Assembly: GCA_030272585.1 (NCBI GenBank)
Contig: BSYQ01000008.1
Coordinates: 5,518,001 to 5,582,000 of the forward strand
Length of the DNA: 64,000 nucleotides
From: Bryopsis sp. KO-2023
Lineage: Eukaryota; Chlorophyta; Ulvophyceae; Bryopsidales; Bryopsidaceae
Direction: 5' to 3'
Positions 30,612-40,104 of this stretch are shown here, piece by piece. The position numbers were made by a program, and so were the translations under genes. Within the stretch, counting starts at the first letter, position 1. Each line of letters opens with the position of its first letter. A model generated the notes under the pieces. That model was not told where the DNA came from, did no database searches, and was given only the letters and a program-made list of their open reading frames with translations.

Positions 30612-30841
30612 TGATAGGGGCCCTTCCCCCAGAGGGGGAAGGGTAGATAGGGGCCCTCCTCCAAGTGGAGGAGGGTAGAACGTGGGAACACAACACAATA
30701 GCAAACCCAGCCCCAAAGGTTACACAATGTCAAAAATACAACCCCTTTTATACCGTCCACAACACACTAACCCCTTACTCTACAGTGACACACCCACTCA
30801 CCGATGGGACATCTAGACACTAACCTCGTCACCTCGTATCA
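30612..30841 (-). repeat. 5' LTR of element C with two stem-loops at its 3' end
   Basis: By eye it matches 11187-11416. In element sense it begins TGATACGAGG and its last 65 bases hold two perfect inverted repeats, CCTCCTCCACTTGGAGGAGG and CCTTCCCCCTCTGGGGGAAGG. Each is followed by GCCCCTATC. The target duplication GTCGG follows at 30842-30846. Confidence 0.94.
30745..30752 (-). promoter_or_regulatory. TATA box in the 5' LTR of element C
   Basis: TATAAAAG on the minus strand, 90 bp into the 230-bp LTR. It is the only clear TATA box in the LTR, is repeated in the 3' LTR (11320-11327), and probably directs transcription of the element RNA. Confidence 0.6.
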
Positions 30842-32110
30842 GTCGGGTTCTGAGATGCGTACTCCAGGCTGAGCTCTTGTACTTGGAGGTATCAATTGAG
30901 GGAATGTGAAATCAGCGTCTGGTGCGCTGTCCACTGCAGTGCATGGTGGTGCTTCTGCAGCAACAATTTCACCCTCCTCGACCTGTACTGCTGGAGGAGC
31001 CGGTATTGTTGAGGTTCCTGCCCCAACCATTCCTACCGCGAAGCTCTGGTCTAGTGGCGGCCATGATGCAGCCAACTGCTTTACTGATTTCTTCGGCAGT
31101 GGCATCCCAAAGGCTGAGTCCTCAGGCTCAGGAGAAGTTGATTCTTCTCGCTCTGGTGATACTGCTCGAGCATCACTTCCACTTTGGGCACTCTGACTTC
31201 CGCCACTCACATCCTCCATGCTTCGTTCCAGGCCAGATAATCTTAAGGCAACCACATCAGCTGCATCTTGCTGCTGATCCCAGGTTTTGGATGCCTTTTT
31301 CTCCAAGGCAATCAAATCTTTTTGAATTGCTACTCTTGAGCTCTGCAAACGCTTCACCTCAGCACCTTGTTTATGCAAGGACTCCCGAAACAATTCTAGA
31401 GTCCGTTCGACTTTTTCGTTGGAATCCGCAACAGTTCCTAATAAGCCTTCAATTCTCCGCCCTTGAACAAGGGATAACTCGGAGAGTTGTTTTAACTGAA
31501 GTGCTGATGCTTCAGCCGTTTCTTTTAGGTCAGCAAAACGAGAGTCCGCTAGAATGTCTGCGGCATCCATTCTCCTCGTTATTGCATCCACAGAAGCTTT
31601 GATCTCGGCTCTTTCTTTTCTATGGTCGATATCTTGGCGTAATAGCCTCTGCTCGTATCGACTATGTTGAGCCGCTACTGAATCCAGCTTCTGCTGTTGC
31701 GACACCACCGCATGCTGTGTGGCCTCAACCTGTTGCGCATGCTGGTGCTGTGTTTCCAGCGCCTGCCCGATCACCTCTGATGCGCCAGCCAGTTGGTTCG
31801 ACACAGAGGCCTCAGTATGGGCTAGCCTCTGCCCCAGTGTCTGGTCAACTTGCTGCAGGTGACCCCTTAGCCCGTGGGCTAAATCGTCCACACGGTCATG
31901 GACCGCATCCACATCCTCTCTTAAGGCTTCCGCATCAGCTCCCATGTCTATGTCGACAGCTGCTTGCTGGACATTGTGGATGTTCTGGACGTTTATTTGT
32001 TGGTACACCACATTGGGTGCGTCAGGCAATTCCTCATCGAACTCAGGTTCAATCCCTGGCTCTTCAACTTGAGGCTCGCGCACTGCCAATGCGTGCTCAC
32101 GGTCAGCCAT
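30842..32110 (-). pseudogene. gag: Gag of element B, N-terminal portion (cut by element C)
   Basis: ATG at 32110 in context CCATGG. Reads MADREHALAV and runs 423 codons to SEPD, where element C begins. It has an acidic N-terminus and an extended coiled-coil region, about residues 60-300. Uninterrupted copy E shows the same sequence continuing with SADGSRR, which is found at 11186 downward in B. Removing C and one GTCGG restores the frame. Confidence 0.92.
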
Positions 32111-32674
32111 GGTCTCTCAGCCACTATTTGGGAGTACTCAACAACCACGGTTGGAGTTTCTCTCTACCAAACAAACAAACAAAAACGTTTGTTGCGCCAC
32201 GTTCACAAGTTTCGATCTCAAGAACTTAAAGTTCTTGCCTCGCTCCGAAACCAATTGATAGTGAAGCTTGTGGGTGACGCAATAGTGGTCGGCTGTGTTG
32301 GTTGGATTCGTGATAACTTGCTGGCTAACGCAAGTATACTTGTGGGGTTTGTTGCTTTAGACAACTCTCTAGCTAGCGCGGTTGTGAACGCTACTAGAGC
32401 ACTTGGTTGGATAAGTGATTGCGTCAGGCAAACACTTAGACACACACACACAAACACACACACAAGCGGGAACACACCAATCCCACGAATCCCGAGTTCT
32501 TACAAAGTAAAGAAGATGTCAAAACAACGAGTGGGCCTCTTAAGTACCCCTAAGTGTAGTACGCTGACGCATGCCCCAAACTCTGGGTCTAATCTGTCTT
32601 ACTCGTGAACCCACATGCGTCAGCCACCCTCGGCTCTATCCCAAACTACCTCGTATAGCGCTAAAAGACTAACA
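32111..32674 (-). repeat. Element B leader, PBS (32242-32253) and 5' LTR (32256-32674)
   Basis: In element sense the 419-bp LTR starts TGTTAGTC and ends CACTATCA. It is followed by ATTGGTTTCGGAGC, the shared PBS. It matches the LTRs of E (57122-57541) and H (36407-36829). It includes a CA-rich microsatellite. Flanking bases on the right start TCTGC; the partner duplication would be outside the window. Confidence 0.92.
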
Positions 32675-33012
32675 TCTGCAGAAATCTAGACCGGTTTTCT
32701 GACAGATTTTCCGGTTTTAGACAGGTCACACCAATATTTCGCCTTTATTAGATAGGCGATGTGACCTATCTAAAACCGGAACGGCGCCAGGTCGGTCTAA
32801 ACAGGGGGGCTGCCTGTCCAGACCGACCTGGCGCCTGTCTAAAACAGGTCACACTAGGCGTCACATCTGTCCAGACCGGTCTGCCCAGTAAGACCGGTAC
32901 TAGACAGACGACAACCTGTCCAGACCGGTCTGGACAGGAAAGATATCGAGAAAAAAAAAGGAAAACAGGTCGATTCCGGTCTAAGAAAGGTGTTCCTTTC
33001 TTACAGCTCGCC
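32675..33012. repeat. Palindrome-rich repeat built from GGTCTAAAAC/GACCGG motifs
   Basis: There are multiple hairpins, for example CCGGTTTTAGACAGGTCACA pairing with its complement near 32757-32782. The first 110 bp are about 90% identical to 37776-37885, and the motif style matches the arms of the palindrome at 48621-50125. There is no gene. It is the sequence into which element B inserted. Confidence 0.75.
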
Positions 33013-33308
33013 ATGTCGACTTTCAGCTCAGATCCTGCTCGATTCAAGGTGCGGGAGAAGATAATCGATATAGATGCACCAGTATCGACAAGTCCATTCA
33101 TCGTAACACGATCATTCAAAATCACTGGACAGTATAATAGTGAGCTTGCGAAATTGATGCCTGCCTTGTCCATCTCGTCAGCTATGGCGACATTCACTAT
33201 TTCACCTTCCTCAGGTTCCTGGGATGCCACATGATCTTCTTCAGCGAAAAGATCGTCCTCAAAATACTCGTCAACTTTGTCATCCTTTGTGGCGTCGTCA
33301 GTACCCAC
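33013..33308 (-). pseudogene. Retroviral-type aspartic protease fragment (element G)
   Basis: The open minus-strand frame encodes an acidic stretch followed by LVDTGASISII, a canonical DTGAS protease motif with the hydrophobic residues expected after it. The frame then runs into the repeat at 33012 and is lost. It belongs to an old retroelement unrelated to families A-F; no RT is seen nearby. Confidence 0.7.
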
Positions 33309-33587
33309 GTGAAATATTCAAGGTTTTTTGTCATGACCTCCTGGCCTGAGACGTTGCCTCTGCTGTCCCCCATCTTTCTTGGATAAGTACATCAGAAATC
33401 CTCGAAATCTCTGGTCGCGTCGAGCCAGGTCCGCGACATACTTCTTCAGAACACTAATGGGAACAATTCAAAGACGGTCCTGCCACGAGCCTGTATCATG
33501 TTCGACGGCATTTACTGCATCCACGTCCATGTAATCGCCATTCGCCCCTCCTTGTCCGTCGGCATTAGCGGATGCGCTAGCCATAAG

Positions 33588-33998
33588 TCATTCCGTTCGC
33601 CTCTTCACCACCTCTACCACCTCGTTCACCGTAGTCCTTTGGATATCCGTCTTTGTCAGGATATTGCGAACATCTGTCGGTAATTTCCGAATGAGTAAGT
33701 GTAACGTCCGGGTTTGAGTAACCTCCGCGAAATCGTCAGCCATAGAACGATAACGGCATACAAAAGCCAACCACGTTTCTTGAGGCTCACGCTTCAGATT
33801 CGCCAAGCGTCGTTCTGGCGACAGAGCTGTTTCAGCCGGGAGGAACTGCGCGAGCCCTTGCAAAATCGCGTTCCACCTTGCAGCGTCGATCGGCCCTTCG
33901 TCGGTTAGTCTCCTTCTATTTTGGGGATTATCCTCGGTAGGTTCACTCAGCTTGTATGTCGACCTCCCTTCGTAGGTTTGAGGTGATATATGCTTCAA
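33588..33998 (-). pseudogene. Gag-like fragment (element G)
   Basis: A 136-codon minus-strand frame contains a helical stretch around ERRLANLKREPQETWLAFV and LLIRKLPTDVRNIL. This resembles a retrotransposon gag core, where a WLAF/FLxxF-type motif is typical. It lies upstream, in element sense, of the protease fragment, in the usual gag-protease order. The bases between (33309-33587) are broken in all frames. Assignment is by pattern only. Confidence 0.55.
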
Positions 33999-34502
33999 AA
34001 CTTTTGAAGCAAAAGTAATTTGCTGCGAGCGATAGTGCTGGTCTCACTCCACAATACGGAAGCAACCAATCTGAAACGTCCCTGTCCCATTTCTTAACGC
34101 GGGAAATCTTCTCCGTAGCGTCCTACATAACGCTCTGAGGCGAGGTAGGAGTTGGAGCTACTGGCTCAGGAGGTGAAGGTGCTGCAGGAAGGAAAGGGTT
34201 AGAGCCAAAACTGGGGTTTGTTGAATTCACTCGTTCGCAACAGCGATACTGAGTGGTGAAACAGCCGCCAAAGAACGCTTTACAGAAAGTAAGCAAAATA
34301 AACGACAATACACCCAACCACCTTCTTCCTTAAATCTCATTCTTTCTCTCCGAGTCTTCCCGACTAAACCCCATGACCGACTCAGTTTTGATCCAATTTA
34401 CTGTATTCCACACGCTTTCCTGCGCCTCCGAAAGAAGTCTTGGCACTCAATCAAAAAAATGCGTGAGCTGGTTGCTGTGTGCCACCAAATAAGGCTTGCG
34501 AC
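33999..34502. other. No gene seen; degenerate flank of element G
   Basis: Frames are broken. The sequence holds no LTR pair or repeat that I can define. The 8 bp CTTGCGAC at its end (34495-34502) is the target duplication of the MITE that follows. Confidence 0.5.
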
Positions 34503-34799
34503 CAGACATGGGCTGAGACCCCTGTGCACAGGACAGGACAGACAGGGTCTGTGCAAAGTCTGTGCAGGTCTGTGCAAAGTCTGTGCAGATTCTGTGCAGT
34601 TCCTGTGCAGAGTCTGTGCAGAGTCTGTGCAGTTCTGTGCTGTGCTGTGCAGTCTGTGCACATGTGCGGCACAGGTCCGACCTATGCACAGAACAGACAG
34701 TCTGTCCTGTTCTAGCCTGTGGAATTTCGCAAAACAGAACAGGACAGCACAGGGTGCACAGAACCCGTACAGAACCCTGTCCTGTTCAACCCATGACTG
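34503..34799. mobile_element. hAT-like MITE, CATGGGC family, copy 1 (297 bp)
   Basis: Terminal inverted repeats CAGACATGGGCTGAG and, inverted, CAGTCATGGGTTGAA are flanked by a perfect 8-bp duplication CTTGCGAC (34495-34502 and 34800-34807). An 8-bp duplication with a CAG start is the hAT signature. The interior is an array of TCTGTGCA-type words spaced 10-11 bp apart. There is no transposase ORF, so it is non-autonomous. Confidence 0.88.
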
Positions 34800-34846
34800 C
34801 TTGCGACCACGCTTAACCTCATTAGTCAGCGGGAGAAGCTTATAGC

Positions 34847-35187
34847 TTATAGTTGTCGCCCAGACAACAACTGTGAGATCACATAGGGCCCTTTCCAAAG
34901 AGGGAGAAATTTATTTTGAGGCGTAGCATCCCTGGTTCCATCCAATAATAACACCCGTTCCCCTAAATAGTGATGATGCAGTTGCAGGCGCTTACCCTTA
35001 TTGTATGTCTGACGCGCCTCCTGACTGGGTTGTTTCGCCTCACACCACTGCTGCTCCGTCCCTTCCCAAAGCGCGTCAGGTACGAACTGAGTGACGCGAT
35101 GGCGCGCCCCATTGACGGCTTTCACTGCCTCGGGTATTAACGACGTCGAGGAACAGTGACGATCGAACATCATGCGACGGAGTCGAG
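34847..35187 (-). pseudogene. Integrase C-terminal fragment of element G
   Basis: The minus-strand frame encodes ALWEGTEQQW and, further on, KFLPLWKGPYVI, a GPY/F-type module typical of the C-terminus of Ty3-like integrases. It is separated from its catalytic core (36830-37617) by element H. The frame ends at 34847, just inside G and next to the MITE. Confidence 0.72.
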
Positions 35188-35454
35188 TGATAGTGAAGCT
35201 TGTGGGTGACGCAATAGTGGTCGGCTGTGTTGATTGGATTCGTGATAACTTGCTGGCTAACGCAAGTATACTTGTGGGGTTTGTTGGTTTAGACAACTCT
35301 CTAGCTAGCGCGGTTGTGAACGCTACTAGAGCACTTGGGTTGGGAAGTGATTGCGTCAGGCAAACACTTAACACACACACACACAAACACACACACAAGC
35401 GGGAACACACCAATCCCACGAATCCCGAGTTCTTACAAAATAAAGTGAATGGCA
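35188..35454 (-). repeat. Truncated 3' LTR of element H
   Basis: Matches the last ~265 bp of the B-family LTR and ends CACTATCA at 35188 in element sense. The U3 part is absent. The junction with gag at about 35452-35475 carries a short inverted repeat. Confidence 0.88.
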
Positions 35455-36261
35455 AGAGCAATTCAAATCTTTTTGAATTGCTACTCTGGAGCTCTGCAAA
35501 CGCTTCACCTCAGCACCTTGCTTATGCAAGGACTCCCGAAACAATTCTAGAGTCCGTTCGACTTTTTCGTTGGAATCCGCAACAGTTCCTAATAAGCCTT
35601 CAATTCTCCGCCCTTGAACAAGGGATAACTCGGAGAGTTGTTTTAACTGAAGTGCTGATGCTTCAGTTGCTTCTTTTAGGTCAGCAAAACGAGAGTCCGC
35701 TAGAATGTCTGCGGCATCCATTCTCCTCGTTATTGCATCCACAGAAGCTTTGATCTCGGCTCTTTCTTTCCTATGGTCGATATCTTGGCGTAATAGCCTC
35801 TGCTCGTATCGACTATGTTGAGCCGCTACTGAATCCAGCTTCTGCTGTTGCGACACCACCGCATGCTGTGTGGCCTCAACCTGTTGCGCATGCTGGTGCT
35901 GTGTTTCCAGCGCCTGCCCGATCACCTCTGATGCGCCAGCCAGTTGGTTCGACACAGAGGCCTCAGTATGGGCTAGCCTCTGCCCCAGTGTCTGGTCAAC
36001 TTGCTGCAGGTGACCCCTTAGCCCGTGGGCTAAATCGTCCACACGGTCATGGACCGCATCCACATCCTCTCTTAAGGCTTCCGCATCAGCTCCCATGTCT
36101 ATGTCGACAGCTGCTTGCTGGACATTGTGGATGTTCTGGACGTTTATTTGTTGGTACACAACATTGGGTGCGTCAGGCAATTCCTCATCGAACTCAGGTT
36201 CAATCCCTGGCTCTTCAACTTGAGGCTCGCGCACTGCCAATGCGTGTTCACGGTCAGCCAT
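35455..36261 (-). pseudogene. gag: Gag N-terminal fragment of element H
   Basis: ATG at 36261 (MADREHALAV), nearly identical to gag of B and E through the coiled-coil region to about residue 265 (VAIQKDL). It then fuses out of register into LTR sequence. The capsid-like domain and zinc knuckle are missing, so it is not a functional Gag. A dominant-negative fragment is possible but only speculation. Confidence 0.88.
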
Positions 36262-36406
36262 GGTCTCTCAGCCACTATTTGGGAGTACTCAACAACCACG
36301 GTTGGAGTTTCTCTCTACCAAACAAACAAACAAAAACGTTTGTTGCGCCACGTTCACAAGTTTCGATCTCAAGAACTTAAAGTTCTTGCCTTGCTCCGAA
36401 ACCAAT

Positions 36407-36829
36407 TGATAGTGAAGCTTGTGGGTGACGCAATAGTGGTCGGCTGTGTTGATTGGATTCGTGATAACTTGCTGGCTAACGCAAGTATACTTGTGGGGTT
36501 TGTTGGTTTAGACAACTCTCTAGCTAGCGCGGTTGTGAACGCTACTAGAGCACTTGGGTTGGGAAGTGATTGCGTCAGGCAAACACTTAACACACACACA
36601 CACAAACACACACACAAGCGGGAACACACCAATCCCACGAATCCCGAGTTCTTACAAAATAAAGTGAATGAATGTCAAAACAACGAGTGGGCCTCTTAAG
36701 TACCCCTAAGTGTAGTACGCTGACGCATGCCCCAAACTCTGGGTCTAATCTGTCTTACTCGCGAACCCACATGCGTCAGCCACCCTCGGCTCTATCCCAA
36801 ACTACCTCGTGAGCGCTAAAAGACTAACA
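36407..36829 (-). repeat. 5' LTR of element H; PBS complement at 36393-36404
   Basis: 423 bp, starting TGTTAGTC and ending CACTATCA in element sense, followed by ATTGGTTTCGGAGC. It is nearly identical to the LTRs of B and E. Confidence 0.92.
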
Positions 36830-37617
36830 TCGAGTCAGCAAGGATTGCTGAAATCGCTCTATCAATCCATTGGCACGATGATGGTGAGGAGGAATGCGCA
36901 ACATGGTGATGCGCGAATCCTGGAGCCACTTGCGCATTCGAGAAGAGTGGAAATACAAAGCGCCATCACAAACAATGGTATCTGGGCGACCCCGACGCTT
37001 GTTCCACATTTCCAGGACATCCAAAATCGTGGAGGTATCTGCCGCCAAAACACAGTGCGCGAAGCCCACACGCAAAACGTGGTCGACAATGCAAACCAGG
37101 TACTTTTCGCCCCTGTGACCTGGCTCCAGAGGCCCGACCACATCGATACTGATGGCGTGGCCGGGTCGTGTAGCACGAGGGCAAATGTCGCCCAGTGGCT
37201 CTTTTTGCTTTGGTTTTGGGAAGAATTGGCATGTGGCACAACGCCTGACGACTTCGCAAACATCACTGTAAGTCACCTGTAGATTTCGTTGACGTACTTG
37301 ATCCCATAACTTCTGCGCCCCCCAGTGCTCCGAGGCATGGAGGCGACGCACCACCGCCAGATGCGCTGCGAAGTTCTGCTCCTGCTCGCCCTCCACCCGG
37401 ATCCCCTCCGCCACTGCAAAATTCGTTTCAGAGTGAAACGCAGCAGTGTGAAAATCAGGTGATGATCTTTTTGTTTCACTTGACCCTGTAGCCCCACTCT
37501 GTCCTCTCTCACTTCCATGCGGTCCGACATTTCTGGTATATACTCTCCCTTTTCCGCTCGTGCCCGTAACACTTCGTATCGAAGAATACACGCCATATCT
37601 TTTTCGAACTGGGTAGC
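36830..37617 (-). pseudogene. Integrase H2C2 finger and catalytic core of element G
   Basis: The minus-strand frame (ATG-like start 37591, but the real frame continues upstream with shifts) shows HLAVVRRLHASEHWG and RRCATCQ, an H-H-C-C zinc finger. An integrase core with SIDVVGPL, VCDGALYF and ANGLIERF follows, giving D, D and E. The N-terminal part is split between two frames. The core runs into element H at 36834, and the C-terminal GPY/F module resumes at 35187. It is a broken copy of an older retroelement. Confidence 0.82.
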
Positions 37618-37955
37618 AGACCTGGCCGACCGCGAAAAACCGGTCCGGTCCGGTCCAACCTGTCTAAGGACCGGACGACCTGTCCGGTCCTGCGAAAAAA
37701 CGCCGGTCCTTGCAAGACCGGACAGGTTGCGACCTGTCCGGTCCTGTCCACTCCGGTCCAGTCAACCTCGGAAATCTGCAGAAATCTGGACCGGATTTCT
37801 GACAGATTTTCCGGTTTTAGACAGGTCACACCTCACATTTCGCCTTTATTAGACAGGCGATGTGACCTGTCTAAAACCGGAACGAGTCGTTCCGAACGAC
37901 CCTGTCTTTACCGGGTTATTTCCCTGTTTTAGACCGACCTGGAGCCTGTCTAAAA
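37618..37955. repeat. GACCGG/GGTCTAAAAC motif repeat, partly shared with 32675-32785
   Basis: No gene is present. It opens CAGACCTGGCCGACC at about 37618, resembling the outer end of the palindrome at 48621. It has clustered CCGGTCC words and a hairpin at 37813-37880 (CCGGTTTTAGACAGGTCACA and its complement). No matching right end was found. Confidence 0.65.
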
Positions 37956-38501
37956 CAGGTGACACAATTAAGCACATATTACGTGCTAATTGTGTATCAA
38001 CCGAACAGAAACTGAGTTAATTAATTAGATAGTATTATTATATATATATTTAGTGTATAAGTGATGTGAGCCGAGCTCACCAGTCACCGACTGGAGGGAG
38101 TCGGTCAACTCTAGGAGGGTTCAAACCCAGGTTGGCTAAGTCTGAGTCGAAGGCACTACGAAGTAGCGGACCCCACCATAGGGACGCTCAAGTGGGGGCC
38201 GTTACCGTTAAGTACCTATTTTTATCAATAAAATTAAACGGGTACTTAAAGGTAGCGGACCCCATTTGAGCGTCCCTATGGTGGGGTCCGTTACTTCGTA
38301 GTGCCTTCGACTCAGACTTAGCCAACCTGGGTTCGAATCCTCCTAGAGTCGATCGACTCCCTCTAGTCGGTGGCTGGTGAGCTCGGCTCACGTCACTTAT
38401 ACACTAAAAATATATATAATAATACTAGCTAATTAATTAACTCAGTTTCTGTTCGGTTGATACACAATTAGCACGTAATATGTGCTTAATTATGTCACCT
38501 G
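37956..38501. repeat. Palindrome P1 (546 bp) with tRNA-like B box in each arm
   Basis: The left arm starts CAGGTGACACAATTAAGC and is mirrored by the right arm ending in GTCACCTG; the centre is near 38228 in an AT-rich spacer. Each arm carries GGTTCGAATCC or a close variant (38333-38343 on the right arm) next to GGTTGGCTAAG on the opposite strand. The word GGTTCGAATCC fits the Pol III B-box/T-loop consensus, but no full cloverleaf was found. It is related to P2 and P3. Confidence 0.85.
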
Positions 38502-38908
38502 CATACTATGGACGTGATCGGAAATGATCAGCCGTCCATTTTCGATGTCAGGACAGGTCGTTTCACTGATCTGACCTGACACGATCTCGTTCCACATGAT
38601 TCTAAAAATGATCGGTTTTTTTTTTTTTTTTTTTACCGATCGTGATCGATGATCGTGATCGGGATCGGCCGATCAATGCTTGATCGTGATCGGGATCGGT
38701 CTTCCGATCACGATCCCGATCAAGCACCGCGTCCTGTCGGCACGTGATCGGCCGACCAAGATCGGTGAAACGCCGATTGATCGGTCGCTGATCCGATCAG
38801 CTCCGACCATGGATCAATTGATCGGAATTTAATTTAAGATTCCGATCATGATCGGTCCCATGATCAATTGATCGGTCAATTGATCGTTCTTACGAAAATG
38901 CCCACAAG
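38502..38908. repeat. GATC(G)-dense low-complexity block
   Basis: No gene is present. GATC occurs some 25-35 times by eye in 400 bp, usually as GATCGG, GATCGT or CGATCA, with a T18-type homopolymer near 38617-38633. Several sub-blocks are self-complementary (for example around 38668-38726). It resembles the subterminal-repeat style of the other MITE-like elements here, but no TIR or duplication was found. Confidence 0.65.
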
Positions 38909-40104
38909 CAGACATGGGCCGAGACCCCTGTGCACAGGACAGGACAGAACAGACTGTCTGTTCTGTGCACAGGGTTCGACCTGTGCAGCACAGGCGCACA
39001 GACTTGTACAGCACAGGACAGACATGGGTCTGTGCGCTGACTGTGCAGGTCTGTGCGCCTGTCTGTGCAGCACAGGGCGATTATTGCCTGTGCTGCGCAC
39101 AGGACAGAACAGGTGCGCACAGGCGCTCGGGACCACACGTCTGTGCAGAGTCTGTCTGGACTGTGCAGCACAGATGAAGTACTGTACTGCACAGTCCGCA
39201 GTCTGTGCTGCACAGACTACGGTCTTACACCTAGTACGCCTGTTTTAGACAGGTCGGTGTGATTTAATTAAGCGCACATAAGCGTGCTAATCGAGTATCA
39301 ACCAACTGGGAAGATACTTAATTAATTAAAGAACTAAGTGATATTATTATATCCATTATCAATGCATGAATGACGTGAGCCAAGCTCACCAGCCTCAAAA
39401 TAGGGCTGTCGGTCGACAGTAGGATTCGAACTCGGGTTGGCTAAGTCCGAGTCCTACACACCAAACCAATGGCGGACCCCACCACAGGGACGCCCAAGTG
39501 GGGGCTGTTACCCTTAAGTACCTAGTTTTCGTAATTAAAAAAAATGGGTACTTAAAGGTAACGGCCCCCACTTGAGCGTCCCTGTGGTGGGGTCCGCCAT
39601 TGGTTTGGTGTGTAGGACTCGGACTTAGCCAACCCGAGTTCGAATCCTACTGTCGACCGACAGCCCTATTTTGAGGCTGGTGAGCTTGGCTCACGTCATT
39701 CATGCATTGATAATGGATATAATAATATCACTTAGTTCTTTAATTAATTAAGTATCTTCCCAGTTGGTTGATACTCGATTAGCACGCTTATGTGCGCTTA
39801 ATTAAATCACACCGACCTGTCTAAAACAGGCGTACTAGGTGTAAGACCGTAGTCTGTGCAGCACAGACTGCGGACTGTGCAGTACAGTACTTCATCTGTG
39901 CTGCACAGTCCAGACAGACTCTGCACAGACGTGTGGTCCCGAGCGCCTGTGCGCACCTGTTCTGTCCTGTGCGCAGCACAGGCAATAATCGCCCTGTGCT
40001 GCACAGACCTGCACAGTCAGCGCACAGACCCATGTCTGTCCTGTGCTGTACACAGACAGTCTGTTCTGTCCTGTCCTGTGCACAGGGGTCTCGGCCCATG
40101 TCTG
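38909..40104. mobile_element. Composite foldback P2: CATGGGC-family ends around a tRNA-like palindrome (1.2 kb)
   Basis: Outer ends are CAGACATGGGCCGAG and its inverse at 40090-40104, the same hAT-like TIR as the 300-bp MITEs. Inside are mirrored TCTGTGCA-rich arms, then mirrored arms with CGAATCCTACTG and GGTTGGCTAAG, and a centre near 39535. Flanking 8-mers (CCCACAAG and GTGGCAGG) do not match. One side has therefore been rearranged; the right side abuts 5'-truncated element A'. Confidence 0.82.

Larger units (their letters stand above)
11187..30841 (-). mobile_element. Element C: large non-autonomous LTR element inserted in gag of B, containing element D
   Basis: Two 230-bp LTRs (11187-11416 and 30612-30841), which match along their length by eye, are flanked by the 5-bp duplication GTCGG (11182-11186 and 30842-30846). 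A G-rich PPT next to the left LTR and a PBS next to the right LTR show minus-strand orientation. Without D, C is about 9.4 kb and its 8.9-kb interior has no gag or pol. Matching LTRs indicate a recent insertion, so this is a mobilised non-autonomous (LARD-like) element, not an old wreck. Confidence 0.92.
7109..32674 (-). mobile_element. Element B: Ty3/gypsy, split by elements A and C
   Basis: Reading on the minus strand: 5' LTR 32674-32256, PBS, gag 32110-30842, then a 19.66-kb insertion (C), gag 11186-9799 and pol 9811-7109, cut by element A. The rest of pol and the 3' LTR lie beyond the left edge, beyond A. Joining the flanks of C restores the gag frame found uninterrupted in copy E (57687-60332). 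Confidence 0.92.
35188..36829 (-). mobile_element. Element H: internally deleted B-family copy inserted in G
   Basis: The 5-bp duplication TCGAG flanks it (35183-35187 and 36830-36834). In element sense it has a full 5' LTR (36829-36407), PBS, gag start and the first ~265 codons of gag. It then jumps directly into the 3' part of the 3' LTR (to 35188). The rest of gag, all of pol and the U3 of the 3' LTR are missing. Because the duplication is intact, the deletion happened before or during insertion, or internally afterwards. Confidence 0.92.

Noticed and set aside
38320..38345. Functional tRNA gene in palindrome P1 (and P2, P3)
   Set aside because: GGTTCGAATCC fits the B box, but no convincing A box, acceptor stem or anticodon stem could be drawn.
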